Positions 1 to 8,659 of a stretch of 64,000 bases of DNA are shown one piece after another. Position numbers and translations under genes: made by a program. Source of the DNA: Streptomyces lomondensis (GTDB lineage: Bacteria; Actinomycetota; Actinomycetes; Streptomycetales; Streptomycetaceae); assembly GCF_014651035.1 (NCBI RefSeq), contig NZ_BMWC01000012.1, positions 62,001 through 126,000 of the forward strand, in the 5' to 3' direction. Within the stretch, counting starts at the first letter, position 1, and every line of letters starts with the position of its first letter. The notes under the pieces were generated by a model. That model searched no databases and was not told where the DNA came from. It worked only from the letters and a program-made list of their open reading frames with translations.

Positions 1-1
1 G

Positions 2-1102
2 GCCAACATCTCCACCATGGTCGGCCACCTCTACGACGGGCCGGACGACCCGCGCCGTGACGGCGGCTTCACGATCTTCTACATGGGCATCAACATGGGC
101 GCCTTCTTCGCGCCGCTGATCATCGGCACCGTCGGCCAGCAGGTGAGCTGGCACCTCGGCTTCGGCCTGGCCGCGGTCGGCATGGGCATCGGTCTCGCCG
201 CGTTCCTCATCGGCACCCGGAACCTGAGCCCGCAGAGCAACCTCGTGCCCAAGCCGCTGGCGGCCGAGGAGCGCACGTCCTGGCTGCGCAAGGGCCTGCT
301 GTGGCTGATCGTCGCGGCCGTCTTCTACGGCGTCGTCGGCTTCACCGGCCACTTCACCCTCAACTGGGCGATGATCCCGCTCACCGTGATCGGGCTGATC
401 ATCCCGGCCGGCGTGCTGATCCGCATCAAGCGGGACAAGGAGCTCAGCGACGTCGAGCAGTCGAAGATGACCGGCTACATCTGGTTCTTCGTCGCGGCCG
501 CCGTGTTCTGGATGATCTACGACCAGGGCGGTTCCACGGTCCAGGCGTTCGGTGAGACGAAGGCCTCCGGCTCGCTGCTCGGCTTCGACTTCCCGTCCTC
601 CTGGTACCAGTCGCTGAACCCGGTGTTCATCATGGCGCTGGCCCCGGTCTTCGCCTGGTTCTGGCTGTGGCTGAACCGCAAGGGCAAGGAGCCGAGCACG
701 GTCGCCAAGTTCGCCGCCGCGCTGTTCTTCATCGGCGTCTCGTTCTTCTTCTTCCTGCTGCCGCTGGGCATGGCCGACGGCGACACGCTGGTCAGCCCGA
801 TGTGGCTGGTGGGCATCTACCTGATCCAGACCGTCGGTGAGCTGTGCCTGTCGCCGGTCGGCCTGTCGGTGACGACGAAGATGGCCCCGGCCAAGTACGC
901 CAGCCAGATGATGGGCGTCTGGTTCCTCGCGGTCACGGCGGGCGACTCGGTGACGGGTCTGCTCTCCAACCCGGCCGTCGGTGGCGTGGACCTGAGCGGC
1001 ACCGGGGCGGTCGCCGTGGAAGCGGTGCTCGCCGCCCTCGCGGGTATCGCGGTGTACATGTACCGCCGGAAGGTCAAGTCCCTGATGGGCGACGTCCACT
1101 GA
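2..1102 (+). CDS. POT/PTR2 family peptide:proton symporter, 3' part
   Basis: The gene is cut by the left edge of the window: the frame is open from base 2, and residues before the first ATG (ANIST) already fit the family, so the true start lies outside. The early FYMGINMGAF segment matches the POT/PTR2 signature (FYxxINxG). About eight to ten hydrophobic segments follow, with a short charged loop around RIKRDKELSD. Family members import di- and tripeptides using the proton gradient across the cytoplasmic membrane. The C-terminus ends in a charged tail (RRKVKSLMGDVH). A strong hairpin follows directly, so this is the last gene of its transcript. I am confident of the family; substrate range cannot be read from the sequence. 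Confidence 0.9.
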   Translation, partial: ANISTMVGHLYDGPDDPRRDGGFTIFYMGINMGAFFAPLIIGTVGQQVSWHLGFGLAAVGMGIGLAAFLIGTRNLSPQSNLVPKPLAAEERTSWLRKGLLWLIVAAVFYGVVGFTGHFTLNWAMIPLTVIGLIIPAGVLIRIKRDKELSDVEQSKMTGYIWFFVAAAVFWMIYDQGGSTVQAFGETKASGSLLGFDFPSSWYQSLNPVFIMALAPVFAWFWLWLNRKGKEPSTVAKFAAALFFIGVSFFFFLLPLGMADGDTLVSPMWLVGIYLIQTVGELCLSPVGLSVTTKMAPAKYASQMMGVWFLAVTAGDSVTGLLSNPAVGGVDLSGTGAVAVEAVLAALAGIAVYMYRRKVKSLMGDVH

Positions 1103-1120
1103 CGCGCTCACCGGACCGGG

Positions 1121-1160
1121 AAGGGCCGTTGCACCTCGGGTGCGGCGGCCCTTCTTCCTT
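1121..1160 (+). terminator. Rho-independent-type terminator after the POT transporter
   Basis: A 15-base arm at 1121-1135 pairs with 1139-1153 across a 3-base loop (two G-T pairs), followed by a pyrimidine run (cttcctt). It lies between convergent genes and may serve both strands. Confidence 0.75.
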
Positions 1161-1175
1161 CATGCCTATCTCCTT

Positions 1176-2177
1176 TCATGTCTTTCCCGGTCCTGGCGGG
1201 TCGGCGTCCGGGGCGAACCAAGGCAGGTCCGAAGGCCGGCGGGCGGCGGGCAGCCGCAGCCGGCGGGCCGGGCGGGCCGCGTGGCCGGGGTGGCGTGGCC
1301 GTACGTGGTCGACCACGGCCAGGCCCGCGCGGAACAGCCCCGCCGGTACGACCAGCAGGACCAGGGCCCAGAACAGCGTCACCCCCCAGGGGCGGCCCAC
1401 GCCCCAGGGGTGCTCGGCGAGGACCTTGCCGCCGTACTTGAGGGACACCGTGTAGTCGCCGTGCGCCCCGCCCGCGAGTTCCACGGGCAGCTCGATGCGC
1501 GCCTTCCCGCCGGGCGGGACGGTGCCGCGCCAGCGCTGGTCCTGCCACTGCGGGGCGAACACGCCGTGCGAGGTGCCGACCTGGAAGACGGGGTTCTTCA
1601 CGGGGGACGTGCCGGCGTTGCCGACGGTGACCACCAGGGTCCGGGTGGGCGGGGAGCCGAACCAGGTCAGCAGCCCGCCGGAGCCGCGCAGCCGGGTGTC
1701 CGCGAGCAGGGTCAGCCGCCCTCCGGCCCGTTCCGCGGGCAGTGGCTCGACCGCGTGCCCGGCGACCTGGAGGGCCGCGTCTGCCTCTGCCTTCGCCCCG
1801 GTCACCGTCGCCACGTGCACCACGCAGGGGCAGGGCACCGGCGGCTCGACGACGGGCAGTTCCCGGCGGAAGCGCCCCTCGGCGTCGGTGGTGACGGCCC
1901 GGCCGTCGGCGTTGGCACAGGAGTTGGTGCCGCCGGTCACGCCCCGGTCCGGCTCGGCCTGCCCGCAGACCAGCAGCGTCAGCAGGGCGCGCGGCCGCCA
2001 GCCGCTGCCGGTGACGGTGACCGAGCCACCCGCCCCGGCCTCGGCCTCGGACAGCTCGACGACGGGCCGGTCCACCGCCCCGACGGGCCCGGCGCCCGCC
2101 AGGGCCAGCAGGAACGCCAGCAGGACCGCCAGCAGGACCGGCAGTGACAGGCGGGAAAGGCGGCCGGGGTACGGCAT
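1176..2177 (-). CDS. secreted, membrane-anchored protein with neocarzinostatin-like domain
   Basis: A 333-residue protein. The start is the ATG at 2177, preceded by GCAGGAG; the frame stays open further upstream only through a GC-rich repeat tract. Residues 1-35 form a signal peptide (SLPVLLAVLLAFLLALAGAG). The next ~110 residues (VTVTGSGW, a Cys pair in NSCAN, DAEGRF, CPCVV) resemble the Ig-like fold of neocarzinostatin/macromomycin apoproteins, with Cys in matching places. A second beta-rich region with TVGNAGTSPV and PPGGKARIELPV looks like a CARDB/NEW-type domain. One transmembrane segment (TLFWALVLLVVPAGLF) and a basic cytoplasmic tail close the protein. Function is unknown; the domain suggests an extracellular small-ligand or wall-binding role. 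The neighbouring leftward gene is also a surface protein. Confidence 0.75.
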   Translation of the reverse strand: MPYPGRLSRLSLPVLLAVLLAFLLALAGAGPVGAVDRPVVELSEAEAGAGGSVTVTGSGWRPRALLTLLVCGQAEPDRGVTGGTNSCANADGRAVTTDAEGRFRRELPVVEPPVPCPCVVHVATVTGAKAEADAALQVAGHAVEPLPAERAGGRLTLLADTRLRGSGGLLTWFGSPPTRTLVVTVGNAGTSPVKNPVFQVGTSHGVFAPQWQDQRWRGTVPPGGKARIELPVELAGGAHGDYTVSLKYGGKVLAEHPWGVGRPWGVTLFWALVLLVVPAGLFRAGLAVVDHVRPRHPGHAARPARRLRLPAARRPSDLPWFAPDADPPGPGKT

Positions 2178-2220
2178 CGGGGGCTCCTGCGGGCGTGCGG
2201 GCGGGCAGGGGGTCGGCCGG

Positions 2221-2370
2221 GGAGTTCGGCTTCGGGGTGGGTGTGGCTTCGGGGTGGACGCGGGTTCGGCGTGGACGCGGGTTCGGCGTGGACGCGGGTT
2301 CGGCGGACGCCGGCTTTCTCGTGCGCCCGGCTTCGGCGTGCGTGCGGCTTCGGCGTGGACCCGGCCTCGG
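2221..2370. repeat. 17-bp tandem repeats upstream of the secreted protein gene
   Basis: Three perfect tandem copies of a 17-base unit (gtggacgcgggttcggc) lie at 2254-2270, 2271-2287 and 2288-2304, flanked by degenerate copies (cttcggcgtg-type) to about 2370. They sit between two leftward genes, about 80 bp upstream of the start at 2177. Confidence 0.85.
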
Positions 2371-2427
2371 ACCGGCCGACCGGGCGGGCGGGCGTACGAC
2401 CGCGTGTTCACTGGTGCGGGCGTACGC

Positions 2428-3132
2428 TCAACGCCCCGCCCGCACCCCCTGGTGACGTCGCGTCAGCCAGAGCGCGCCCGCCGCGCCGGCGAGCAGCACC
2501 GTGCCACCGAGGGTGCCGAGGGCGACGGCCGAGTCCTCGGGCCCGGTCTGCGGCAGTTCGGCACCGGAGCCGGAACCGGAACCGGAGCCGCCGCCCTGGG
2601 CGGAGCCGGTGCCGCCGCCGCTCGCGGCCGTGACGTCGAGGGTCAGGGACGGGCCCGGGTCGTTCGTCGGGGTGCAGGTGGTCGTCGTGCCGAGTGCCTT
2701 GATGGTGAGCACGCCGGCCGTGAAGGTCACCTCGCCGCTCTTCTTCGGCGTGTACGTACCGCTCAGGTCGTTGATCTTGATGGGCGTGTTGGCCGGGATG
2801 GCGGCCCCATTGGCGGGGCCGGTCACCGTCAGGGTGCCGCTGTCGGCGCCGCCCAGGGCGATGGTCGCGCTCGGCGTCATCGCGCCCTTGCCGAGTTCGA
2901 CCGGGCTGGAGGAGACGCCCTTCTGCCAGGACATGGTGATCCGGTAGCCGCTGCCGCTCCTGGCGCCCTCGATGTCGATGGGCGAGACGGCGCTCTTGTC
3001 GCCGATCGGCGTCTTGCACTGGTAGTTGACGTCGACGACCTCGGCCCGGGCCACGGGGGCGGCCATCCACACCGCCGAGCCGGCCAGGGCCGCGGCGGAC
3101 GCGAGCGCGGCGGTTCGTTTCCGGTACGACAC
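2428..3132 (-). CDS. LPXTG-type cell-wall-anchored surface protein
   Basis: A 234-residue exported protein with a GTG start at 3132 preceded by GGAAGGGGAG. A signal peptide occupies about residues 1-30 (ALASAAALAGSAVWMAAPVARA). The mature part (to ~165) is beta-rich and Thr/Ser-rich with two Cys (NYQCK and TTCTP) likely to form a disulphide. A Gly/Ser/Ala linker (SGSGSGSGAE) leads to a sortase signal: LPQTG, a hydrophobic stretch (VALGTLGGTVLLAGAAGALWL) and a basic tail (TRRHQGVRAGR). Sortase should therefore link it to peptidoglycan. No domain of known function is evident. The neighbour at 1176-2177 is also a surface protein, but no shared operon is clear because a repeat-rich gap separates them. 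Confidence 0.85.
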   Translation of the reverse strand: MSYRKRTAALASAAALAGSAVWMAAPVARAEVVDVNYQCKTPIGDKSAVSPIDIEGARSGSGYRITMSWQKGVSSSPVELGKGAMTPSATIALGGADSGTLTVTGPANGAAIPANTPIKINDLSGTYTPKKSGEVTFTAGVLTIKALGTTTTCTPTNDPGPSLTLDVTAASGGGTGSAQGGGSGSGSGSGAELPQTGPEDSAVALGTLGGTVLLAGAAGALWLTRRHQGVRAGR

Positions 3133-3299
3133 GGTGCCGCTCCCCTTCCTGTTCCTGACGGCGTATCAGATCGGGCCGTCAAGGTACGCCCGGGGAGTTG
3201 AGGAAGGAAGACACGGAGCACACCGGATCTGTGGCGATCCGGCGTGCGGTGAGTGACGTATGAGGGGATGCGCGGAGGAGGAGCCGTGGGGCTCCCGGG

Positions 3300-3854
3300 T
3301 CAGGCCGGTGCGCCCAGTTCGGCCCAGACCGTCTTCCCGGCGACCCCCGGGCTGCGCACGACGCCCCAGTCCAGGCACAGCCGCTGGACGATGAACATGC
3401 CGTGCCCGCCCGGGCGCCCCGCCCGGTGGGGCGTGCGCGGGGCGGGCTGGCCGGTGCCCCGGTCGGAGACCTCTATGCGGATCACCTTGTTGTCGCAGGT
3501 GATCCGGAGCTGGTCCGGCCCCTCGGCGTGCAGGCAGGCGTTGGTGACCAGCTCGGAGACGACGAGCAGCACATCCTCGGCGGCGGCCCGCTGGTCGGCG
3601 GAGGCCGCCGGCAGCCAGCCCCACGCGTACAGCGCCTGACGGGTGAAGTCGCGAGCGAGCGGGACCACGCCGCTCTCGCCGCCGAAGCTCAGCCGGCGCA
3701 CCTGCCGGCCCCCCGGCGGCGCCGCAGCTCCGGACGGCGCCGCCATGCCCTCGCCGGACGCACCGGCCTCCGCCACGCCACCCTCGGACGCCCCGGAAGC
3801 GCCGCTGGGCTCCGGCCCGCGGTCGCCCGGCGAGTAAGGCCGGGTGGTGCTCAT
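3300..3854 (-). CDS. prsI: anti-sigma factor, RsbW/SpoIIAB-type HATPase (PrsI-like)
   Basis: A 184-residue protein with an ATG start at 3854 behind GAGGTGA. The first ~50 residues are a low-complexity Gly/Ala/Ser/Pro tail. The rest is a HATPase_c_2 (GHKL) kinase domain: N-box SELVTNACLHAE (~100-111), G1 box SDRGTG, and G2 region GGHGMFIV. Proteins of this type bind a SigB-family sigma factor and phosphorylate a serine on an anti-anti-sigma partner. Both partners lie next door: the STAS protein at 4098-4475 on the same strand and the sigma factor at 4726-5640, divergent. In S. coelicolor the equivalent trio is ArsI/PrsI/SigI, which from memory is a demonstrated partner-switching system. The symbol rests on that arrangement. 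Confidence 0.85.
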   Translation of the reverse strand: MSTTRPYSPGDRGPEPSGASGASEGGVAEAGASGEGMAAPSGAAAPPGGRQVRRLSFGGESGVVPLARDFTRQALYAWGWLPAASADQRAAAEDVLLVVSELVTNACLHAEGPDQLRITCDNKVIRIEVSDRGTGQPAPRTPHRAGRPGGHGMFIVQRLCLDWGVVRSPGVAGKTVWAELGAPA

Positions 3855-4097
3855 CAGCGCTTCACCTCACCGATTCACCAGTTCACGATTCAAAAAATTC
3901 AGTGCACAGTCAGTCACGCAGTGCGCGGCACGTCGGTTGCGCGGCGCTCCCACCACCCTGGTGGCCGACATGTTCAGGATGTCTCCTGCCCTGGCGGACC
4001 GGCAGAACACCCCCCTCTTCGGCACGAAAGGCGTGACAGGGATAGGACGCCGGTCACAGAGGGACGGCCGGGTCACGGCGCGCCGACGCACCGCCGG
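3855..4097. other. 243-bp gap between anti-sigma and anti-anti-sigma genes
   Basis: I find no supported gene here. There is a short perfect hairpin (CCACCA-CCC-TGGTGG, 3950-3964) and an unusually AT-rich patch at 3885-3905. The gap is wide for two genes of one module, so a separate promoter or an attenuating hairpin for the anti-sigma gene is possible. Confidence 0.4.
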
Positions 4098-4475
4098 TCA
4101 GCCCGACTCGTCGGCCAGTGCCGCCTGGAGGGTGTCATGGACGCTGAAGACCGCGTCCGCCCCCGTGATTTCGAACACGCGTGCTACTACCGGCTGCATC
4201 CCGACCAGCGCCACACCGCCGCCGGCGGCCTCCGCCTTCAGTCGTGCGCCGAGGAGCACGTTCAGCCCCGTGGAGTCGCAGAACTCCAGGCGCGCGCAGT
4301 CGATGACCAGGCGCTTGAATCCCTTGGCGAGGCAGTCGTCGAGCGGCTCACGCAACAGATCGGCGGTGTGGTGATCCAACTCACCCGCCGGGGTCACGAC
4401 GGCACTAGAGCCCTCTTCCCGCACCTCCACCAGAAGCCGGCCAGACTGTGCGCTGCCGACCGTCCCGCGGTCCAT
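4098..4475 (-). CDS. arsI: anti-anti-sigma factor, STAS domain (ArsI-like)
   Basis: A 125-residue single-domain STAS protein starting at ATG 4475 with a GGGAGAG ribosome binding site. The phosphoacceptor motif is clear: CDSTG at residues 66-70, so Ser68 is the likely target of the neighbouring HATPase kinase. TPAGELDHHTA near residue 28 and LVGMQPVVARVFEITG at ~92 fit the SpoIIAA/RsbV fold. Unphosphorylated protein would trap the anti-sigma factor and release the sigma factor. It is divergent from that sigma gene. A SigB-like promoter pattern lies upstream (4547-4570), which would make the pair dependent on the sigma factor it controls. Confidence 0.88.
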   Translation of the reverse strand: MDRGTVGSAQSGRLLVEVREEGSSAVVTPAGELDHHTADLLREPLDDCLAKGFKRLVIDCARLEFCDSTGLNVLLGARLKAEAAGGGVALVGMQPVVARVFEITGADAVFSVHDTLQAALADESG

Positions 4476-4546
4476 GCCGTCTCTCTCTCCCGACGTCGTG
4501 ACTGTTGCTGACGCCCTCGAACACTACGCCTTCCCGCCACACTCCG

Positions 4547-4570
4547 ACACCCGAACAAGCGCACACAAAC
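4547..4570 (-). promoter_or_regulatory. candidate SigB/SigF-type promoter of arsI-prsI
   Basis: Read leftward, GTTT (4567-4570), a 14-base spacer and GGGTGT (4547-4552) match the GTTT-N13-16-GGGTAT pattern of SigB-family promoters with one mismatch. It would give a leader of about 65 nt to the ATG at 4475. Confidence 0.4.
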
Positions 4571-4725
4571 GGACATATGCCCACAGAACGCACTTGCGGT
4601 GGGCTCGGGAAAGCGGGTAGGCCTAGTAAGGACACGTAACCGACACGGCCGGCTTTGGAGGCGCCGCACACCGCAGTGCACGTACTGGCTCCGGCAGCCA
4701 TATGCCGAGAACGATGGAGGACATC

Positions 4726-5640
4726 ATGTCACCCCGGCTCGACGCATCGCGTACCCAGAAAGCGACGTCGACACCCCCTCCGGAACATCTGGATCCCATC
4801 GAGCAGGATGAGACGCTCGTCACACAGGACGACCTCCTCTCCGGACTTCCGGACATCCCCCCGTACGAGGAAGTCGACGCGGTCGACGCACGGGCCCTGT
4901 CCAAGACCCTCTTCGAGCGCCTCGAGTCGCTGGAGGAAGGCACCCGTGAGTACTCGTACGTCCGCAACACACTCGTCGAACTGAACCTCGCGCTGGTCAA
5001 GTTCGCCGCCTCCCGGTTCCGCTCCCGCAGCGAGCCGATGGAGGACATCATCCAGGTCGGCACCATCGGCCTGATCAAGGCGATCGACCGCTTCGAGCTG
5101 TCTCGGGGTGTCGAGTTCCCCACGTTCGCCATGCCGACCATCGTCGGCGAGATCAAGCGCTTCTTCCGCGACACCTCGTGGTCCGTGCGCGTTCCGCGGC
5201 GGCTCCAGGAGCTCCGGCTCGACCTGGCCAAGGCCGGTGACGAGCTGGCCCAGAAGCTGGACCGCGCCCCGACGGTGGCCGAACTGGCCGAGCGGCTCGG
5301 CATCTCCAACGACGAGGTCGTCGAGGGCATGGCCGCGTCGAACGCCTACACCGCCTCCTCGCTGGACGCCCAGCCGGAGGAGGACGACTCCGAGGGCGCG
5401 CTCGCGGACCGCATCGGCTACGAGGACCACGGACTCGAAGGCATCGAGTACGTCGAGTCGTTGAAGCCGCTGATAGCGGAACTCCCGCCGCGCGACCGGA
5501 AGATCCTGTCCCTGCGGTTCGTCGCCGGCCTGACCCAGTCGGAGATCGGCGAGGAGCTGGGCATCTCCCAGATGCACGTCTCGCGTCTGCTGTCGCGGAC
5601 GCTGGTACGGCTGCGCAAGGGGCTGACGGTCGAGGAGTGA
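4726..5640 (+). CDS. sigI: SigB/SigF/SigG-family RNA polymerase sigma factor (SigI-like)
   Basis: A 304-residue sigma-70 protein. The ATG at 4726 is preferred because GGAGG ends five bases before it; ATGs at 4702 and 4714 are in frame but lack a good site. Region 2 is obvious (RSRSEPMEDIIQVGTIGLIK, then AIDRFELSRG and FPTFAMPTIVGEIKRFFRD), region 3 contains RVPRRLQELRLDLAKA, and region 4 ends in a helix-turn-helix (GLTQSEIGEELGISQMHVSR, then LLSRTLVRLRKGL). An acidic N-terminal extension of about 60 residues precedes region 1.2. It heads a transcript opposite the arsI/prsI genes, which should control its release. SigB-type factors in Streptomyces serve stress responses and development; the stimulus here cannot be inferred. 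Confidence 0.92.
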   Translation: MSPRLDASRTQKATSTPPPEHLDPIEQDETLVTQDDLLSGLPDIPPYEEVDAVDARALSKTLFERLESLEEGTREYSYVRNTLVELNLALVKFAASRFRSRSEPMEDIIQVGTIGLIKAIDRFELSRGVEFPTFAMPTIVGEIKRFFRDTSWSVRVPRRLQELRLDLAKAGDELAQKLDRAPTVAELAERLGISNDEVVEGMAASNAYTASSLDAQPEEDDSEGALADRIGYEDHGLEGIEYVESLKPLIAELPPRDRKILSLRFVAGLTQSEIGEELGISQMHVSRLLSRTLVRLRKGLTVEE

Positions 5641-5664
5641 TCCTCACGGGGTGACGCTGTCCCA

Positions 5665-5696
5665 GGGGGCGGACCAAACGGTCCGCCCTCCCCTTG
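5665..5696. terminator. terminator after sigI
   Basis: GGGCGGACC (5667-5675) and GGTCCGCCC (5680-5688) form a perfect 9-bp stem with an AAAC loop, followed by a pyrimidine run. It lies between convergent genes and can serve both. Confidence 0.75.
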
Positions 5697-5706
5697 TGTT
5701 CCCTCC

Positions 5707-6012
5707 TCACGGTGAGTAGAGGATGAGCCCCGTGGTCGGCACGAAGGTGGCCAGCGCGCTGAGCGGCCAGTAGGTGCGCGGTGTGAGCGAACTGCGGCGC
5801 GCGAGGGAACGGTTCACGGCCGACCAGAGCATGACGTAGGGGCCGACGATGACGGCGGCGATCGGCAGCCAGAGCACCATGGGGTCGTCGTCCGTCGGTT
5901 CGGGGCCGCTCAGCCAGCTCGCCGCGAGGAAGTACAGCAGCCAGATCGGTACCACGCCCGGGATTCCGAGGAGCACGTTCGCCCCCAGGGCCACCTGCCA
6001 CCGTCCGGTCAC
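5707..6012 (-). CDS. small three-helix membrane protein at end of hut operon
   Basis: A 101-residue protein with a GTG start at 6012 behind GGAAGGGCGGGG, only 20 bases after the hutI stop, so it is probably the last gene of the hut transcript. Three hydrophobic segments are visible: ANVLLGIPGVVPIWLLYFLA, MVLWLPIAAVIVGPYVMLW and YWPLSALATFVPTTGLILY, joined by an acidic loop (PEPTDDDP) and a basic loop (NRSLARRSSLTPR). I do not recognise a family and see no transport motif. Its position, not its sequence, hints at a link with histidine catabolism. Confidence 0.65.
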   Translation of the reverse strand: MTGRWQVALGANVLLGIPGVVPIWLLYFLAASWLSGPEPTDDDPMVLWLPIAAVIVGPYVMLWSAVNRSLARRSSLTPRTYWPLSALATFVPTTGLILYSP

Positions 6013-6032
6013 CCGCCCCGCCCTTCCCTTGG

Positions 6033-7247
6033 TCAGAGCACCCTCTCACCACGCCGCCAGACCCCGGTGACCAGGGGCACGCCGGGGCGGTAGGCGAGGT
6101 GGACGTGGCTCGGGGCGTCGAGGAGCGCCAGATCCGCGTACGCGCCCGGGGTGAGGCGGCCGACGTCGGTGCGCCGGAGGGCCGCCGCGCCGCCCGCCGT
6201 GGCCGACCAGACGGCCTCGTCCGGGGTCATGCCCATGTCCCGTACGGCGAGCGCGATGCAGAACGGGACGGAGGAGGTGAAGGACGAGCCCGGGTTGCAG
6301 TCGGTGGAGAGGGCGACGGTGGCGCCCGCGTCGAGCAGGCGGCGGGCGTCCGGCCACTCGGCCCGCGTGGAGAACTCGGCGCCCGGCAGGAGGGTGGCGA
6401 CGGTGTCGCTGTTCGCGAGCGCGTCCACGTCCTCGTCGGTCAGGTGGGTGCAGTGGTCGGCGCTGGCCGCGTCGAGTTCGACCGCCAGCCGGACGCCCGG
6501 GCCGTACGACAGCTGGTTGGCGTGGATGCGCGGGTGCAGGCCCTTGGCCTTGCCCGCGGTCAGGATCGCCCGGGCCTGGTCGCCGTCGAAGGCGCCCCGC
6601 TCGCAGAAGACGTCGATCCAGCGGGCGTACGGGGCGCAGGCGTCGAGCATCTCGCCGGTGACGAGGGCGACGTACGACGCCGGGTCCTCGGCGTGGTCCG
6701 GCGACACGATGTGGGCGCCGAGGTAGGTGACCTCGTCGGTGTGGGCGGCGGCGATGCGCAGGGCCCGGGCCTCGTCCTCGACGGTCAGGCCATAGCCGGA
6801 CTTGGTCTCCAGGGTGGTGGTGCCCTGGCGGAGGGCCTCGCGCAGGTAACGGGTGAGGTTGGCCTCCAGTTCCTCGTCGCTCGCGGCCCGGGTGGCGGCG
6901 ACGGTCGTGCGGATGCCGCCGGCGCTGTACGGCCGCCCCGACATGCGGGCGTTGAACTCCTGCGTCCGGTCGCCCGCGAAGACCAGGTGGGAGTGGGAGT
7001 CGACGAAGCCGGGGACGACCGCCCGGCCGCCCGCGTCGACCCGATTGTCAGTGGCGGGTGCTTTGCTTTGATCACCGGTCCACGCGATGCGGTCGCCTTC
7101 GATGACGACGGCCGCGTCCTGGACCAGTCCGAGGGGGGAATTGTCACCGAGGGAGGGGTCGTTGGTGACCAGGCTGGCGATGTTGGTGATGAGCGTGCTT
7201 GCGGTGCTCGCGGAGTGGGCGGGGCTGACGGTCGTCGCGTTGCTCAT
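6033..7247 (-). CDS. hutI: imidazolonepropionase
   Basis: A 404-residue amidohydrolase that opens imidazolone-propionate to N-formimino-L-glutamate, the third step of histidine degradation. Metal-binding motifs are in place: [13 protein letters not shown] near residue 80, [23 protein letters not shown], and STDCNPGS. The ATG at 7247 has AAGGA seven bases upstream and gives normal family length. An in-frame ATG at 7322 overlaps the hutF stop (ATGA) but has no ribosome binding site and would add a Pro-rich tail. The protein starts with a Ser/Thr/Asn-rich stretch of about 30 residues before the beta-sandwich domain. Fourth gene of the leftward hut operon, so probably cotranscribed from the hutU promoter. 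Confidence 0.92.
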   Translation of the reverse strand: MSNATTVSPAHSASTASTLITNIASLVTNDPSLGDNSPLGLVQDAAVVIEGDRIAWTGDQSKAPATDNRVDAGGRAVVPGFVDSHSHLVFAGDRTQEFNARMSGRPYSAGGIRTTVAATRAASDEELEANLTRYLREALRQGTTTLETKSGYGLTVEDEARALRIAAAHTDEVTYLGAHIVSPDHAEDPASYVALVTGEMLDACAPYARWIDVFCERGAFDGDQARAILTAGKAKGLHPRIHANQLSYGPGVRLAVELDAASADHCTHLTDEDVDALANSDTVATLLPGAEFSTRAEWPDARRLLDAGATVALSTDCNPGSSFTSSVPFCIALAVRDMGMTPDEAVWSATAGGAAALRRTDVGRLTPGAYADLALLDAPSHVHLAYRPGVPLVTGVWRRGERVL

Positions 7248-7318
7248 GGCGTCCTTGGTGGCCTGGTCGGCGGTGGGGTCGGGTCCGGAGGCGGGCCGCG
7301 GTGGCGGGCGGCCCGGGG

Positions 7319-8659
7319 TCATCCGCGCAGGGCTGCGACGGCGTCCGCGAGGGCTTTCGGCACATCGGGTACGAGGCGGTGGACCCCGTCCCGTACGACG
7401 TGCCGGCCTCCCACGACCGTATGCGACACGTCTGCTGCCGACGCGGCGAATACGGCCGACTCGGCCCCGAGCCGCGGAAGCGGCCCTGCCGTCCTGACCG
7501 AGTCGAGGGCGATCGTCGTGAAGTCGGCGAGCGCGCCGGGCTCCAGGGTGCCCGCCTCGTCCCAGCCGAGGGCCGCGTGGCCGTCGGCCGAGGCGGCCCG
7601 CAGCAGGGCGGCCGCCGTCCAGTGACCCCGGGTGCGGGTGCGCAGCCGCTCGTTCAGCTCCATCGCCCGCGCCTCTTCGAGCAGGTCGATCACGGCGTGG
7701 CTGTCGGAGCCGAGGCAGAGCCGGGAGCCTTCGTTCTGGAGGGCGACCGCGGGTCCGATGCCGTCGGCCAGGTCCCGCTCGGTCGTCGGGCACATGCAGG
7801 TGCCGGTGCCGCTGGAGCCGATGAGGGAGATGTCCTCGGCGGTGAGGTGGGTGTTGTGGACGCCGGTGGTGCGCGGCCCGAGCACGCCGTGCAGGGCGAG
7901 GAGCTGGGCCGGGGTGCAGCCGTGGGCTTCCCGGCAGGCGTCGTTCTCGGCGGTCTGCTCGGACAGGTGCACATGGAGCGGGGCCCGCCGCTCCTCGGCC
8001 CACCGTGCCACGGTCTCCAACTGGTCGGCGGGCACGGCCCGTACGGAGTGGATCGCCGCTCCGATCCGCGCGTGATCCCGGTCCTTGAGAACTGAACAGC
8101 GTTCGGCCCAGGCGTCCGCCGTGCCGTCGGAGAAGCGGAGCTGGTGGGTGGTGGGCGGCTGTCCGAAGCCGGAGGAGAGGTAGGCGGTGTCGAGGAGGGT
8201 GATGCGGATCCCGGCTTCGGCGGCGGCCGCGACGAGGGCCTCGCCCATCGCGTTGGGGTCGGCGTAGGGGGTGCCGCCGGGGGCGTGGTGGACGTAGTGG
8301 AACTCGCCGACCGCCGTGATGCCGGCCAGGGCCATCTCGGCGTACACGGCGCGGGCCAGGGCGTGGTAGGTGTCCGGGGTGAGCCGGGCGGCCGTGGCGT
8401 ACATGACCTCGCGCCAGGTCCAGAAGGTGCCGGAGCCGACCTGGGCGGTGCCGCGCAGGGCGCGGTGGAAGGCGTGGCTGTGGGCGTTGGCCAGGCCGGG
8501 CAGGGTGAGTCCGCGGAGGATCTCGGCGCCGGGGGGCGGGGTGGTGACCTCGGACCGGACGGCGGTGATGCGACCGTCCGCCGTGTCCACGGCCACGCCG
8601 GGCTCGACGTGGGTGTCGAGCCAGGCGTGCTCCAGCCAGTACGTCTGTGTCACGTGCAC
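7319..8659 (-). CDS. hutF: formimidoylglutamate deiminase
   Basis: An amidohydrolase of about 446 residues converting N-formimino-L-glutamate to N-formyl-L-glutamate plus ammonia. Family features: [13 protein letters not shown] (first metal His pair), [39 protein letters not shown] and [10 protein letters not shown]. Two GTG starts compete: 8659 sits five bases after AAGGA, while 8653 overlaps the upstream stop as GTGA. I give 8659, but either fits. Its presence shows that this organism uses the two-step route (HutF, then a deformylase) and not direct formiminoglutamase. It lies between the M20 amidohydrolase and hutI in the operon. Confidence 0.9.
   Translation of the reverse strand: MHVTQTYWLEHAWLDTHVEPGVAVDTADGRITAVRSEVTTPPPGAEILRGLTLPGLANAHSHAFHRALRGTAQVGSGTFWTWREVMYATAARLTPDTYHALARAVYAEMALAGITAVGEFHYVHHAPGGTPYADPNAMGEALVAAAAEAGIRITLLDTAYLSSGFGQPPTTHQLRFSDGTADAWAERCSVLKDRDHARIGAAIHSVRAVPADQLETVARWAEERRAPLHVHLSEQTAENDACREAHGCTPAQLLALHGVLGPRTTGVHNTHLTAEDISLIGSSGTGTCMCPTTERDLADGIGPAVALQNEGSRLCLGSDSHAVIDLLEEARAMELNERLRTRTRGHWTAAALLRAASADGHAALGWDEAGTLEPGALADFTTIALDSVRTAGPLPRLGAESAVFAASAADVSHTVVGGRHVVRDGVHRLVPDVPKALADAVAALRG

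Noticed and set aside
17-1102. Taking ATG at 17 as the start of the POT transporter
   Set aside because: The frame is open to the window edge and the residues before it fit the family, so the gene is truncated by the window.
2178-2411. N-terminal extension of the secreted protein through the 17-bp repeat tract
   Set aside because: Encoded residues are Arg/Pro-rich repeats before a perfect signal peptide that has its own ribosome binding site.
3867-4091. Possible 74-codon gene between arsI and prsI
   Set aside because: No ribosome binding site and no recognisable sequence; more likely leader or gap.
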